DNA from: Lutispora saccharofermentans
GTDB taxonomy: Bacteria > Bacillota > Clostridia > Lutisporales > Lutisporaceae
DNA length: 64,000 bases
Assembly (NCBI RefSeq): GCF_024363565.1
Contig: NZ_JAJEKE010000002.1
Location: forward strand, 62,001-126,000
Reading direction: 5' to 3'
Part shown: positions 50,215 through 57,781 of the stretch, piece after piece
How the letters are laid out: each line of letters opens with the position of its first letter
Numbering within the stretch: position 1 is the stretch's first letter
Made by a program: the position numbers and the translations under genes
Notes under the pieces: generated by a model
Databases searched by the model: none
What the model was told of the DNA's origin: nothing
Seen by the model: only the letters and a program-made list of their open reading frames with translations

Positions 50215-50245
50215 ACTCAGGATGAAGAACTCAGAACTCAGAGTG
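50215..50245. repeat. GAACTCAG repeat tail before flgL
   Basis: GAACTCAGGATGAAGAACTC and AGAACTCAGAGT form a short copy of the GAGCTCTGA/GAGTTCTGA repeat tail also seen near 7117, 13355 and 52370. It interrupts the otherwise tight flgK-flgL spacing and creates a false upstream extension of flgL. Confidence 0.5.
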
Positions 50246-50290
50246 CATGTATTCCGTACTAACCCCATAGAAATACAAAGAGGTGATGAA

Positions 50291-52291
50291 ATGCGAGTTA
50301 CGAATACTATGATGGTTAATAACCTGTTAAGAAATCTATATAAAAACTATACAAAAATGGACAAGTCCCAACAGATGCTTTCTTCTCAAAAGAAATTTCT
50401 CAGGCCATCTGATGACCCTATAGGTGTCACCAGAAGTCTTCGCTTGTCCACTGAAATACTAAATATGCAGCAATATAAGAGAAATACTGAGGACAGCGAC
50501 TCCTGGCTCCAGAGCAGTGAGCAGGCCGTCAATAACATAATATCTGTCATGCAGAGAATAAGGGAATTGACAGTCCAGGGCTCCAATACAGGCACCTATT
50601 CCCCTGATGATAGAAAGAAGATTGCCGACGAGATAAAAGAACTGAAGGAGCAATTAATAGGCATCGGCAATACTGCTTATGCCGGCAGCTACCTCTTCTC
50701 AGGCTTTAAAACCGACAAGCCCCTTCTCAATAAGGACGGCACCTATGATTTGGATGGAGGTATACTTAGAGCCGGGGAAACCATCGAAGTCAATGTAGGA
50801 ATAAGCGATAGGATAGGCATGAATACTCTTGGCCAGAAGATCTTTGGCAGCATGGCCACCACCACCTATGATGAATACATTTTGAAAGGCGTCAGTGAAT
50901 TTAAGGGCGTGACTTTCGACGGAAGCAACAATACCATAACCATAGAATATGAAGGCATGGCACCTATTAATATAACTATGGATAATGAGACCTATAACTC
51001 TATAGACGGCCTCAGATTCGTAAAGGACTTAAATGAAAAAATTGATGCCACTCCATTGAAGGGTCTGGTAAAAGCAGAACTGGAAGATGGAATCGTAGTA
51101 TTCAAAGGACCCAGAAACTTTAATATAGATAGCGCCGGTACTACCATGGATGTCAAGGATATCATGGGCATTGAAAAGGGCAAAAACGCTGATTTATCAA
51201 AGGTTGTAGTGTCGGATATTGACGATATTGACCGGGAAATATTTCATGGTTCTACAGAGTATTTGCTGAAAGCCGAAGGCGGTTTTAGCGGAACTGCAGC
51301 AGGCGATAAATTTGTCATATATTATGGCGACAATAAATATGAGATTGAAATGGATAGAGCTTATGGTGCTGCAGAAGATAAAGAATTCATATATGATTTT
51401 AATAAAAAATTGGCTGAAACCTCCGGTTTGGCAGGTCATGTCAAACTGTATGAAAAGGATGGGGGCTTTGCCATATCCGCCGATAAGAATTTTAAATTAG
51501 ATGCTGCAAATTTTGACAAACTGGGATTTGAAGATGCCACCAGCGGCTTAAAAGGCGCTAAAGCTGCCTATGCTATAGAAGGCGGCGCATTGGACTTGGT
51601 CTACGGCGATATCACAATACCTGCATCTCCAGATAACAAGCTTTATATAAACTATGGCGGCAATAATTATACAATAAACTTGACTGCAAAAACCTATGAT
51701 AATACACCCGGTAATACATTTGATGATTTGATAAAAGATATTCAGCATCAAATTAATACTGACCCTGCTCTTAATGACCTTAAAGGGTACGTGACCGTTA
51801 CCGGCGTAGATGGAAGCATAAAATTCAACTCGGATTCTCCTTTTGATTTGGTATATGGGGGCACTCCTGTTACTAATGTTGCATTGATGGCTTCCCTGGG
51901 ATTTACTACGGAAAAAGAAGGGCTCCTTATAGGAGACAGGGTAGAATCCGGAGGTGCCACCCAATTATTAGGGATGCTTGATAAACTGATTGAAGATTTG
52001 AATACAAACAATTCTGATGGAATCAGCAAAAATCTTGCAAGGCTGGACGCTCATATAGGAAACCTTAACTCTGTGAGAGCAGAGATGGGTGTAAAAGCCA
52101 ATAGATTGGAGCTGACACTTAATAGGATAGAGGATGACAATGTAAACCTGAGGGGCCTGCTATCCAAAAATGAAGACATCGACATGGCAGAAACCATAAT
52201 AAAGCTTCAAATGCAGGAAAATGTATATAATGCTGCTCTCTCGGTAGGCTCTAAGATAATAAGCCTTTCTCTGGTTGATTTTATCAGGTAA
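50291..52291 (+). CDS. flgL: Flagellar hook-associated protein 3 (FlgL), enlarged by three repeated modules
   Basis: A 666-residue exported protein. AGAGGTGA at 50279-50286 supports ATG 50291; the open frame upstream is repeat DNA. N-terminal flagellin-like D0/D1 (MRVTNTMMVNNLLRNLYKNY, DDPIGVTRSLRLS) and C-terminal (LARLDAHIGNLNSVRAEMGV, MAETIIKLQMQENVYNAALS) ends are complete. FlgL is usually about 300 residues; here roughly 340 extra residues in the middle consist of three similar modules at about 206-297, 334-425 and 443-545, each with an (I/V)xYxGxxxxI strand pair, a DLNxKI-like helix, and a DGxxxF-then-D ending. It would add a large surface-exposed domain to the junction. Confidence 0.88.
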   Translation: MRVTNTMMVNNLLRNLYKNYTKMDKSQQMLSSQKKFLRPSDDPIGVTRSLRLSTEILNMQQYKRNTEDSDSWLQSSEQAVNNIISVMQRIRELTVQGSNTGTYSPDDRKKIADEIKELKEQLIGIGNTAYAGSYLFSGFKTDKPLLNKDGTYDLDGGILRAGETIEVNVGISDRIGMNTLGQKIFGSMATTTYDEYILKGVSEFKGVTFDGSNNTITIEYEGMAPINITMDNETYNSIDGLRFVKDLNEKIDATPLKGLVKAELEDGIVVFKGPRNFNIDSAGTTMDVKDIMGIEKGKNADLSKVVVSDIDDIDREIFHGSTEYLLKAEGGFSGTAAGDKFVIYYGDNKYEIEMDRAYGAAEDKEFIYDFNKKLAETSGLAGHVKLYEKDGGFAISADKNFKLDAANFDKLGFEDATSGLKGAKAAYAIEGGALDLVYGDITIPASPDNKLYINYGGNNYTINLTAKTYDNTPGNTFDDLIKDIQHQINTDPALNDLKGYVTVTGVDGSIKFNSDSPFDLVYGGTPVTNVALMASLGFTTEKEGLLIGDRVESGGATQLLGMLDKLIEDLNTNNSDGISKNLARLDAHIGNLNSVRAEMGVKANRLELTLNRIEDDNVNLRGLLSKNEDIDMAETIIKLQMQENVYNAALSVGSKIISLSLVDFIR

Positions 52292-52400
52292 GGGAGACGC
52301 AAACCACTGAAAGTCTCGCTTTGTAGGGAACGCATTCTATGCGTTCCGCGACCCTAGAGGAATACATTCACCCTGAGCTCTGAATCCTGAGTTCTATCAC
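52292..52400. repeat. Intergenic repeat with hairpin between flgL and fliW
   Basis: The 220-base gap begins with a GGGAGACGCAAACCACTG family B-type left end, then GTAGG and a hairpin GGAACGCAT-TCT-ATGCGTTCC (52327-52347), then AGGAATACATTCACC and GAGCTCTGAATCCTGAGTTC. The remainder to 52511 is AT-rich and holds only a possible weak promoter. Confidence 0.5.
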
Positions 52401-52511
52401 CTATTTATAAAATTCCTATTGTAAAAATTGGTTGAAAAATGTAGAATTGAATTATAAAACTGGGTTCAAAAGGCACTCATTCGCCTATGGCCCTGATAGG
52501 AGGCCTCCAAA

Positions 52512-52940
52512 TTGAAAGTCAAAACCAGATTTTTTGGCGAAGTAAATATAGACGAAGATCAAATAATCAGCTTTGTAGAGGGAATTCCAGGCTTCCCGGA
52601 ACAAAAAAAATACATAATTCTTAATGACGATGATACAGACTTTACATTTTTGCAATCAACTGAGGAAGAAGGCCTATGCTTTATCACACTGCCTCCTGCT
52701 ATGATAGTAGGAGACTATAGCTTTGACATCAGTGATGAGACTGTAGAAAAGCTGGAACTCAAAAGCCCGGAAGATGTCTTAACATTAGCCATACTGAATA
52801 TTCCGGAGGACTTAAAAAAAATGACGGCCAATCTGAGAGCTCCTATAGTTATAAACACAAAGAACAAAATAGGGGTTCAGGAGCTGTTGAATGACGACAA
52901 TTACAGCATGAAGCATCAAGTCTTTAGGAGGGATGTCTAG
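52512..52940 (+). CDS. fliW: Flagellar assembly factor FliW
   Basis: A 142-residue cytoplasmic protein that binds flagellin and, when free, binds and inhibits CsrA. TTG 52512 follows AGGAGG (52498-52503) by 8 bases; no ATG fits. Family motifs: FGEVNIDEDQIISFVEGIPG, FPEQKKYIIL, then LAILNIPEDLKKMTANLRAP and VINTKN. The stop overlaps the csrA GTG by 1 base. Together with CsrA and flagellin this gives the partner-switch loop known from Bacillus. Confidence 0.95.
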   Translation: MKVKTRFFGEVNIDEDQIISFVEGIPGFPEQKKYIILNDDDTDFTFLQSTEEEGLCFITLPPAMIVGDYSFDISDETVEKLELKSPEDVLTLAILNIPEDLKKMTANLRAPIVINTKNKIGVQELLNDDNYSMKHQVFRRDV

Positions 52941-53164
52941 TGCTGGTTTTGGCAAGAAAGAAAGATGAGGCCATAGTCATTGGTGACGATATTGAAATAA
53001 TAATAACAGAGATATCCGAAGACAAAGTCAAGATAGGCATCAAAGCCCCAAAGCATATGAAAATCTTTAGAAAAGAGCTTCTGGCGCAAGTAAAAGAAGA
53101 AAATCTGGAATCTGCATCTGTCAAAGTAGACTTGGAAGCATTGGCAAAGGCTATGAAGAAATAG
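52940..53164 (+). CDS. csrA: Carbon storage regulator CsrA
   Basis: A 74-residue RNA-binding homodimer. The opening MLVLARKKDEAIVIGDDIEI and IKAPKHMKIFRKELL are diagnostic. It represses flagellin translation by binding GGA motifs in the hag leader; a matching leader is present 300 bases downstream. GTG start overlapping the fliW stop implies coupled, equimolar translation. Confidence 0.95.
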   Translation: MLVLARKKDEAIVIGDDIEIIITEISEDKVKIGIKAPKHMKIFRKELLAQVKEENLESASVKVDLEALAKAMKK

Positions 53165-53189
53165 GACAGGAATCGCTAAAAGACACGTT

Positions 53190-53330
53190 TGTCATCCTGA
53201 GGGCTCTGCCCGAAGGATCTCAGATCCCAAAGTAAAACCCAAATACCAGTGGCTAGCGTCTAACATGTCATTCTGAACGATAGTGAAGAATCTAAGACCC
53301 AAAAGGAATACCCAGGCTTACCCATTTGCC
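53190..53330. repeat. Broken family A repeats in the csrA-flagellin gap
   Basis: TTGTCATCCTGAGGGCTCTG to GGATCT (53190-53220) and ATGTCATTCTGAACGATAG to GAATCT (53265-53293) are two half copies, separated by AAATACCAGTGGCTAGCG. AAGGAATACCC follows at 53302. They lie upstream of the flagellin promoter and seem to be inert insertions. Confidence 0.5.
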
Positions 53331-53369
53331 AAAATATCTAAATAAACCACAAAATATTATAAAAAGAGC

Positions 53370-53397
53370 TAAAGTTCCATAAACCAACATCCGATAT
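53370..53397 (+). promoter_or_regulatory. Sigma-D-type promoter of the flagellin gene
   Basis: TAAA (53370-53373), a 16-base spacer and TCCGATAT (53390-53397). Agreement with the sigma-D consensus is strong, and the spacing equals that of the flgM promoter. It lies 126 bases upstream of the flagellin start, leaving a leader of roughly 120 bases. Confidence 0.8.
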
Positions 53398-53475
53398 ATA
53401 AATATGAAAGCAAAAGACAATATTTTCTATGAAGTAGGGCCCACGGATTAGAGAATGGAGTCTTTGCAAATAAAT

Positions 53476-53515
53476 TCCGGAAAGGACTCCGGATAAAAAA
53501 CATAATTCAAGGAGG
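53476..53515 (+). promoter_or_regulatory. Probable CsrA-binding leader of flagellin mRNA
   Basis: TCCGGA (53476-53481) and TCCGGA (53488-53493) form a 6-bp hairpin with loop AAGGAC, presenting a GGA in the loop. The second GGA is in the Shine-Dalgarno, AAGGAGG (53509-53515), 8 bases before the ATG. A high-affinity hairpin site plus a site covering the ribosome binding site is the arrangement known for CsrA repression of hag in Bacillus. Confidence 0.7.
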
Positions 53516-53523
53516 AAAAATAA

Positions 53524-54354
53524 ATGAGAATTAACAACAACTTAATGGCAATGAACACTCATAGACAGCTAGGTGTTAACAATGCAGCAGGTGCAAAGTC
53601 TATAGAAAAATTATCATCGGGCTTCAGAATCAACAGAGCAGGTGATGATGCAGCAGGCTTGGCGATATCCGAGAAAATGAGATCACAGATCAGAGGCCTC
53701 AATATGGCTTCAAGAAATGCACAGGATGGTATTTCCTTGATCCAGACAGCAGAAGGCGCATTGACTGAGACTCATGCAATGCTTCAGAGAATGAGAGAAT
53801 TGGTTGTTCAGGCTGCCAACGATACGAACACTGATGAAGAGAGAGTTAGAATCAATGAAGAATTGGCTCAATTAGAAGAAGAAATAACTGCTATTACAGA
53901 AAAGACTGAATTCAATAAAAAGACATTGCTTGCCGGAAGCTTTGCTACTTCACAGATAAACCTTCAGGTTGGAGCAAACAGCGGTCAATTTATTTCCTTT
54001 AATATAGGAAATATGGATGCATCTGCAATAGGAGTTAGCGGTATTGCTGCTGCAGTTTCAAACGGAGATGCTACTGCAATTACTGCTAAGATAGCCGATG
54101 TTGATTCTGCAATAGAAATGGTTTCAGCTGAAAGATCCAAGCTGGGTGCTGTTCAGAACAGATTAGAGCATACTATCAAAAACGTGGATAATACTTCAGA
54201 AAACTTGTCAGCTGCAGAAAGCAGAATAAGAGACGTAGACATGGCTAAGGAAATGATGGAATTCACTAAGCAGAACATATTGCAGCAGGCAGCCACAGCA
54301 ATGTTGGCTCAGGCAAATCAAGCTCCTCAGTCAGTATTACAATTACTGAGATAG
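53524..54354 (+). CDS. hag: Flagellin
   Basis: A 276-residue filament protein. N-terminal D0/D1 MRINNNLMAMNTHRQLGVNN, LSSGFRINRAGDDAAGLAIS and C-terminal NILQQAATAMLAQANQAP, LQLLR are classical. The centre is minimal: only about 60 residues separate the conserved ends, so there is no large D2/D3 domain. The middle is rich in Ser and Thr, which could carry the glycans made by the genes that follow. It has its own promoter, leader control and terminator. The symbol hag follows Bacillus usage; fliC is equivalent. Confidence 0.96.
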   Translation: MRINNNLMAMNTHRQLGVNNAAGAKSIEKLSSGFRINRAGDDAAGLAISEKMRSQIRGLNMASRNAQDGISLIQTAEGALTETHAMLQRMRELVVQAANDTNTDEERVRINEELAQLEEEITAITEKTEFNKKTLLAGSFATSQINLQVGANSGQFISFNIGNMDASAIGVSGIAAAVSNGDATAITAKIADVDSAIEMVSAERSKLGAVQNRLEHTIKNVDNTSENLSAAESRIRDVDMAKEMMEFTKQNILQQAATAMLAQANQAPQSVLQLLR

Positions 54355-54358
54355 TCAT

Positions 54359-54410
54359 AATTAAAATAAAAACATTCGGAAGGATCCTTCCGAATGTTTT
54401 TATTTTAATT
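54359..54410. terminator. Perfect 52-bp palindromic terminator of flagellin
   Basis: Two 26-base arms (AATTAAAATAAAAACATTCG then GAAGGA, and its exact complement) meet without a loop. The GC core CATTCGGAAGGATCCTTCCG is flanked by A and T tracts, so it would terminate transcription in both directions. Confidence 0.9.
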
Positions 54411-54433
54411 CAAGTATATTGCGGTATATGTCT

Positions 54434-54460
54434 TAAGCGAATCAAGAAAAATGTCGATAT
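54434..54460 (+). promoter_or_regulatory. Possible sigma-D-type promoter of the glycosylation operon
   Basis: TAAG (54434-54437), a 15-base spacer and GTCGATAT (54453-54460); one mismatch in each box against TAAA-N15-GCCGATAT. It would put the flagellin-modification genes in the flagellar late regulon. Confidence 0.45.
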
Positions 54461-54520
54461 TAATAATATGGTGGTATATAATGAAATATAATAGAATTGG
54501 AAGTATAAGGTGGGATGAGA

Positions 54521-57500
54521 GTGAAAATTAGCCTTTGCATGATAGTAAAAAATGAAGAAAAGAATATAGTAAATTGTTTAGATAGAGCCCTTGAGGTGGT
54601 GGATGAGGCAATAATTGTTGATACCGGATCTACCGATAAAACAAAGGAGCTTTTAGGAGAAAAATATGCCCGGGATTCCAGGGTAAAAATAATAGAATAT
54701 ATCTGGGAAGATGACTTCAGCAAAGCAAGGAATAAATTCTTAGAATATGCTGAGGGAGAATGGATACTCGTATTAGATGCGGATGAAAGACTTTTTTGTG
54801 ATAGGAAAAGGTTGGAGGAATTTTTGAATAGCCGGGAGGATAAGGCTTATATAATCCCTATTTATAACATTATGGACAGGGATAATATTACTATATCTTC
54901 TACAATGACAAGGCTTTACAGAAATGATAACCCAAGTTATAGGGGGGCTATTCATGAGCAGATTCTTATAGATGGGAAGATTCTTATTCCCGATATAGTG
55001 GACGGAGATATTTGTAAAATCTATCACTACGGTTATACAGGAACTGTTTTTAAGGAAAAAGGGAAACAAGGAAGAAATATGGATATCATAAAGGCTCAGA
55101 TAGAAGAAGAACCAAATGTACCTTTCCACTGGTACAACAAAGGCGTTATGGAAATGTGCCAGGAAAACTATGATACTGCAATTGATGATTTTATAAAATC
55201 CCATAGACTGACTAATAAAACAAGGATGGCTTTCCACGATGATTTGGTAATCAGGCTCATACAATGTATGGTTATTGAAAAGAAATATAAAATGGCAATT
55301 GAATTTATAAAGACCGTAGCTAATGACCCATATATAGGGAAAATACCTGATATATATTATTATTGTGGGATAGCTTATGCCAATATAAAAAAATATTCTT
55401 TGGCAACAAAGAATTTCAAAAAAGCTGTAGAAATGGGAGAATATGAAAAAGGCACTTCAAAATACGGAGCAGGAAGTTTTTTGCCCAAAATTGAATGGGC
55501 TAAGGTATTGCTATTTCAGAAAAAGAAAGATGCAGCCATAGAAAAATATAAGGAAGCTGTTTTCGATAAGAATAACATAAAGAAGCAGGGTTTGGAAGAA
55601 TTAAAGCATTTATTAAAAGAGGAAAATAAAATAGAGGAACTAAACCAGCTAGAAAAAAATTTATCCAACCATAAAACAAATCAATTAGATAATACGGATT
55701 TTGATAAATATAAAAGCGGAGTAAAAGAAAATATAAAAACCTTAGTTGAAAGCGGCATGTTGAAAGAAGCGAAAGAAGCTATTGAAGAGTATGAAAAGAT
55801 AGTCAAGGATGATATAGATATCTATTCCATCAAAGGGGTCATAGCTATAATGGAAGGCTATATGGACGAAGCGGAAAAGGTGCTGAAAGAAGGACTTGAT
55901 ATAGATGGGACAAGCTTCGATTTATTATATAATCTTGCTTATTTATATCAATCAAATGGCCTCAATGAATTGGCAATAGAATACTATAAGAAAGTGCTGC
56001 AAAATGCCAGAAAAGAAAGCGATGAAGATGAGATATATGAGATATTGCAAGAACTGGGGGCTAAGGAGAGCAAGGAAGAGATATTAAAGTATGCGATACC
56101 TAAAACCAGCATTATCATATTGACTTATAATAATCTTCAATATAATAAGCTATGTATAGAAAGCATTAGAAAATACACACCAAAAGGTGCATATGAAATT
56201 ATAGTAGTTGATAATAATTCTACTGATGGAACCGTAGAATGGCTTAAAGAGCAAAAAGATTTGAATCTAATCCTTAATGATGATAATATGGGATTTCCCA
56301 AGGGCTGTAACCAAGGGATTAAAGCAGCAAAGAATAATAATGATATTTTGCTGCTTAATAATGATGTGGTAGTTACACCGAACTGGCTGACTAATTTAAA
56401 AAAATGCTTATATAGCAGTGATGATATAGGGGCAGCAGGATCAATTACAAATTCTTGTTCTAATTATCAGACTATATCTGTTAACTATACTAATTTGGAT
56501 GAGATGATTAACTTTGCAGAAATTAATAATATCAACAATGAGTCTCTATGGGAAGAAAGATTGAGACTTGTTGGTTTTTGCATGCTGATCAAAAATGAAG
56601 TAGTTAAAAAAGCAGGTTTATTAGATGAAATATTTACACCGGGGAATTTTGAAGATGACGATTATTCATTTAGGATAAGACGAGCAGGGTATAGGCTGAT
56701 GCTGTGTAAAGATAGCTTCGTTCATCATTTTGGAAGCGTATCATTTGGAAAAGTATCTAAGGAATACAGCGAATTATTAATAAATAACAAAAGAAAATTC
56801 GCAGAGAAATGGGGATTTGATCCTTATTATATTATAGAGATAAAAAAAGAAATAACAGAATTGATTAGTAAAGAAAACAACAAGCATGATATCAGCGTAT
56901 TACATATTGGATGTGCCGGTGGCGGGACACTGCTTGATATAAAAAATGCGATTCCATCTGCTGAGCTATATGGAATAGAGGCTATAGAAGAAGTAATAGT
57001 AAATACAAATCATTTTGCCCATATTGAAGCAGGTAAACTGGAGGAAATAAAGACTTTCAAGAAGAGCACTTTCGATTATATAATAATCACTGAACTTCAA
57101 GACAATGAAACAAGCATTTTAGAAATTTTAAGATACACAAAAAAGTACTTAAATGATGAAGGAAAAGTGTATATTTGTCTCTATAAAGATAAAGTAACAC
57201 TAAGCAATAAACTAATGGAGAAGTTATTAGATGAGATAGGAAATTATAAATTTGAATTAATTCAAGTCAATGGTCAGCAAATTTTTTGTATGAAAAAAGA
57301 CTGTATAAAAGAACCTATAAAAAATATAAAACTAACTTTTTACAGAAAAGAAGATTTAGATAAAATTAGCTATAGCTTAATAGATGGTAATGCTCACGAC
57401 AACAAAGCCCTTGAAAAGCTTATCAGAAGATTGGACAACAATATAGATTTTGAGAACAATTTAGAAAAACTTAGAAATATGATTAGTGGCGGTAATATAG

Positions 57501-57781
57501 AAGCAGAAGATTTAAAATCGATTATAGTAAAGCATGGAATTGATAAAGTAAACCTGTTTAATATAGTCGGTATTGTATACTATCAATTTAATATTATTGA
57601 TAAAAGCTTAATGTTTTTGGAAGAGGCATTTAAAATGAATAACAAAAATAGTGATACTATCTATAACATTGCTTATGTGCTGCATCAAATCAAAGAGAAT
57701 AAACTTGCTTTAGAATTTCTAGCTGATATTGATGACTCGGAACTACAGCAGCTTAAACAGCAAATAGAGGAGGCAATATGA
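54521..57781 (+). CDS. Multidomain glycosyltransferase (two GT2 domains, TPRs, methyltransferase-like domain)
   Basis: A 1086-residue protein. AAGGTGG at 54507-54513 is 7 bases from GTG 54521 but only 1 from ATG 54515, so I prefer GTG. Domain order: GT2 glycosyltransferase at 1-230 (SLCMIVKNEEKNI, VDTGSTDKTK, LDADERL); TPR-like helices at about 200-520; a second GT2 at about 527-780 (SIIILTYNNLQYNKLCIESI, VDNNSTDGTVEWL, LLNNDVVVTPNWL, EDDDYSFRIR); a SAM-methyltransferase-like fold at about 790-910 (VLHIGCAGGGTLLDIKNAIP); and C-terminal TPRs. Its place right after flagellin makes it a likely flagellin glycosyltransferase. Whether the methyltransferase-like part is active is not clear. AT-rich relative to upstream genes. 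Confidence 0.8.
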   Translation: MKISLCMIVKNEEKNIVNCLDRALEVVDEAIIVDTGSTDKTKELLGEKYARDSRVKIIEYIWEDDFSKARNKFLEYAEGEWILVLDADERLFCDRKRLEEFLNSREDKAYIIPIYNIMDRDNITISSTMTRLYRNDNPSYRGAIHEQILIDGKILIPDIVDGDICKIYHYGYTGTVFKEKGKQGRNMDIIKAQIEEEPNVPFHWYNKGVMEMCQENYDTAIDDFIKSHRLTNKTRMAFHDDLVIRLIQCMVIEKKYKMAIEFIKTVANDPYIGKIPDIYYYCGIAYANIKKYSLATKNFKKAVEMGEYEKGTSKYGAGSFLPKIEWAKVLLFQKKKDAAIEKYKEAVFDKNNIKKQGLEELKHLLKEENKIEELNQLEKNLSNHKTNQLDNTDFDKYKSGVKENIKTLVESGMLKEAKEAIEEYEKIVKDDIDIYSIKGVIAIMEGYMDEAEKVLKEGLDIDGTSFDLLYNLAYLYQSNGLNELAIEYYKKVLQNARKESDEDEIYEILQELGAKESKEEILKYAIPKTSIIILTYNNLQYNKLCIESIRKYTPKGAYEIIVVDNNSTDGTVEWLKEQKDLNLILNDDNMGFPKGCNQGIKAAKNNNDILLLNNDVVVTPNWLTNLKKCLYSSDDIGAAGSITNSCSNYQTISVNYTNLDEMINFAEINNINNESLWEERLRLVGFCMLIKNEVVKKAGLLDEIFTPGNFEDDDYSFRIRRAGYRLMLCKDSFVHHFGSVSFGKVSKEYSELLINNKRKFAEKWGFDPYYIIEIKKEITELISKENNKHDISVLHIGCAGGGTLLDIKNAIPSAELYGIEAIEEVIVNTNHFAHIEAGKLEEIKTFKKSTFDYIIITELQDNETSILEILRYTKKYLNDEGKVYICLYKDKVTLSNKLMEKLLDEIGNYKFELIQVNGQQIFCMKKDCIKEPIKNIKLTFYRKEDLDKISYSLIDGNAHDNKALEKLIRRLDNNIDFENNLEKLRNMISGGNIEAEDLKSIIVKHGIDKVNLFNIVGIVYYQFNIIDKSLMFLEEAFKMNNKNSDTIYNIAYVLHQIKENKLALEFLADIDDSELQQLKQQIEEAI

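Noticed and set aside
50222..50290. N-terminal extension of FlgL
   Set aside because: The extension is translated repeat DNA (GAACTCAG units), while AGAGGTGA and the FlgL-typical MRVTNTMM begin at 50291.
52432..52458. Possible promoter TTGAAA...TATAAA before fliW
   Set aside because: The spacer is only 15 bases and the region is generally AT-rich, so I cannot support it as a promoter.
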